25,849 nt of DNA from Chara braunii (Eukaryota; Streptophyta; Charophyceae; Charales; Characeae), in NCBI GenBank assembly GCA_003427395.1, contig BFEA01000168.1, forward strand, positions 1,559,921-1,585,769, given 5' to 3'. Position 1 is the first letter of the stretch. Each line of letters begins with the position of its first letter. Of the stretch, positions 25,081 through 25,849 are shown piece after piece. The translations under genes were made by a program, and so were the position numbers. The notes beneath the pieces were generated by a model. The model was not told the DNA's origin, ran no database searches, and saw only the letters and a program-made list of their open reading frames with translations.

Positions 25081-25728
25081 TATGTGACGATCACTGCTCA
25101 CGATCACAGTGGGACTCCTCTTAGCCATATATATGTATATGATCGCAGGCAGTCAAATCCCAAGTTCGAACCACCAAACATACGTGCAATCACATCAAAG
25201 ATTCAACCAAAAGTCCATGCACTACCCGGGGTCAAAACTTCAACCAATCTCTGCACTCACACCCCTCGCTTTAGCCATGCAAGCCTCACTCTTGTTCAAC
25301 TCCTCAAACTAAAATACTCGGTGCTTTTCTTAAATGGCCATTCAAATAAAGTCTGGGATCAAGCCTTTAGGTTGAGTGGTAAGAGTGGATTGGAGTTGAG
25401 TCGTAAACTGACGAATCGGCAACTGACCTCTTATCAGTGATAACAGAAGATGATCCTGGTGGGATCAAGCTGAATCTAGCCCAAATCCTGAATCAATCGA
25501 TCAAGAGGTACTATAAGACAGGACAGGCCAATACCCAAAGCTAAATTCATAAGTGTATGGAGAATAAAGCTCCATAACACATCCTCACCCAAGGTCCTCT
25601 TATAAGCTAAGCCTAGGCCTATGTCTAAGTCAGTACCCAATGCAAGGTGGACCTATGGCAGCATCTCCCCTACTCAGGGTGGATCGCCAGAATCGCCACT
25701 TATCAAAATATAATCTGACTTCTTTAAA
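25081..25728. other. Anonymous stretch, possible pol III A-box-like sequence
   Basis: The 118-codon plus frame at 25084-25440 has no recognisable domain. AGGTTGAGTGGTAAGAGTGG near 25370 looks like a tRNA or SINE A box, but no good B box follows at the right distance. Confidence 0.35.
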
Positions 25729-25849
25729 CTAAGAAAATTTCGGCAGCACTTCCCGTAGGAAAAGTGCCTTCTTAGAATTTATATTAACTGTAATAACCAG
25801 GGTTGTCAAGCCCCGGCCCCGGGGCCCCGGGGGGGGTCCGGGGGTGGGC
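25729..25849. repeat. Second copy of the 120-bp repeat core and GC-rich terminus
   Basis: AAAATTTCGGCAGCACTTCCCGTAGGAAAAGTG (25735-25767) is a B-type core like those at 17248 and 17493. After it, GTAATAACCAGGGTTGTCA (25790-25808) is the mirror of 17046-17064, followed by a GC-rich block with CCCCGGCCCCGGGGCCCCGG and GGGGTCCGGGGGTG. The window ends inside this block, which is the kind of sequence at which short-read assemblies break. Confidence 0.7.

Noticed and set aside
1-25849. CRISPR arrays, rRNA genes, bacterial promoters or operons
   Set aside because: No spaced direct repeats of CRISPR type and no recognisable conserved rRNA sequence. The gene content is eukaryotic retroelement.

Overview
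The window looks like draft nuclear sequence from a plant-lineage eukaryote. It is repeat-rich, has no prokaryotic operons and carries at least three decayed Ty3/gypsy LTR retrotransposons, several microsatellites, G-rich and purine-rich low-complexity tracts, GT-AG type splice-donor motifs and homopolymeric-residue reading frames. The reverse transcriptase fragment at 6.8-7.4 kb resembles, from memory only, gypsy elements abundant in charophycean algae such as Chara braunii. That assignment is inference and needs a database search. The three ambiguous bases (7743-7744 and 16963) and a perfect sequencing-adapter junction at 18091-18128 show that this is an unpolished short-read or mate-pair assembly.

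Layout of the left part. 1-680 is G-rich and purine-rich low complexity followed by a ~40-bp GA(C/T)-rich minisatellite. 1128-1577 is the 3' end of a plus-strand gypsy pol gene (integrase C-terminus plus a divergent chromodomain), followed by a long terminal repeat (~1617-2667). 2668-3620 is a short island with a minus-strand coding-like ORF. It is cut by a second, diverged LTR of the same family (~3621-4581), which is followed by a primer-binding site. 4600-6790 is mostly anonymous. 6790-9600 is a minus-strand gypsy element with Gag coiled coil, Gag core, zinc knuckle, protease and an N-terminal piece of RT. 10776-15205 is a second minus-strand element, a chromovirus with protease, RT, RNase H, integrase and chromodomain in order. 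It has many frameshifts and stops, and inactivating changes in the RT, RNase H and integrase catalytic centres. 15.5-16.2 kb is AT-rich.

Layout of the right part. 16.94-17.65 kb holds a GC-rich block and a ~120-bp alternating tandem repeat, followed by two coding-like minus-strand fragments. At 18091-18128 two inverted 19-bp Tn5 mosaic ends meet, identical to the junction adapter of transposase-based mate-pair libraries, so sequence left and right of this point may not be neighbours in the genome. To the right are an unrecognised 218-codon minus-strand ORF (18655-19311) with decayed coding sequence upstream, and a Ser/Asn/Gln-rich minus-strand gene fragment (20249-21294) with two perfect splice donors and a frame-breaking 41-bp tandem duplication. 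After 21.3 kb there is mostly anonymous sequence. The window ends in a second copy of the 120-bp repeat motif and GC-rich terminus, in mirrored arrangement.

I did not find a confident novel multi-gene system. The best leads are the unrecognised 218-codon ORF and its upstream fragments, the low-complexity gene with the 41-bp duplication, the mirrored repeat termini, and the host-like island between the two LTRs. The adapter junction is the most important technical point for anyone using the window.
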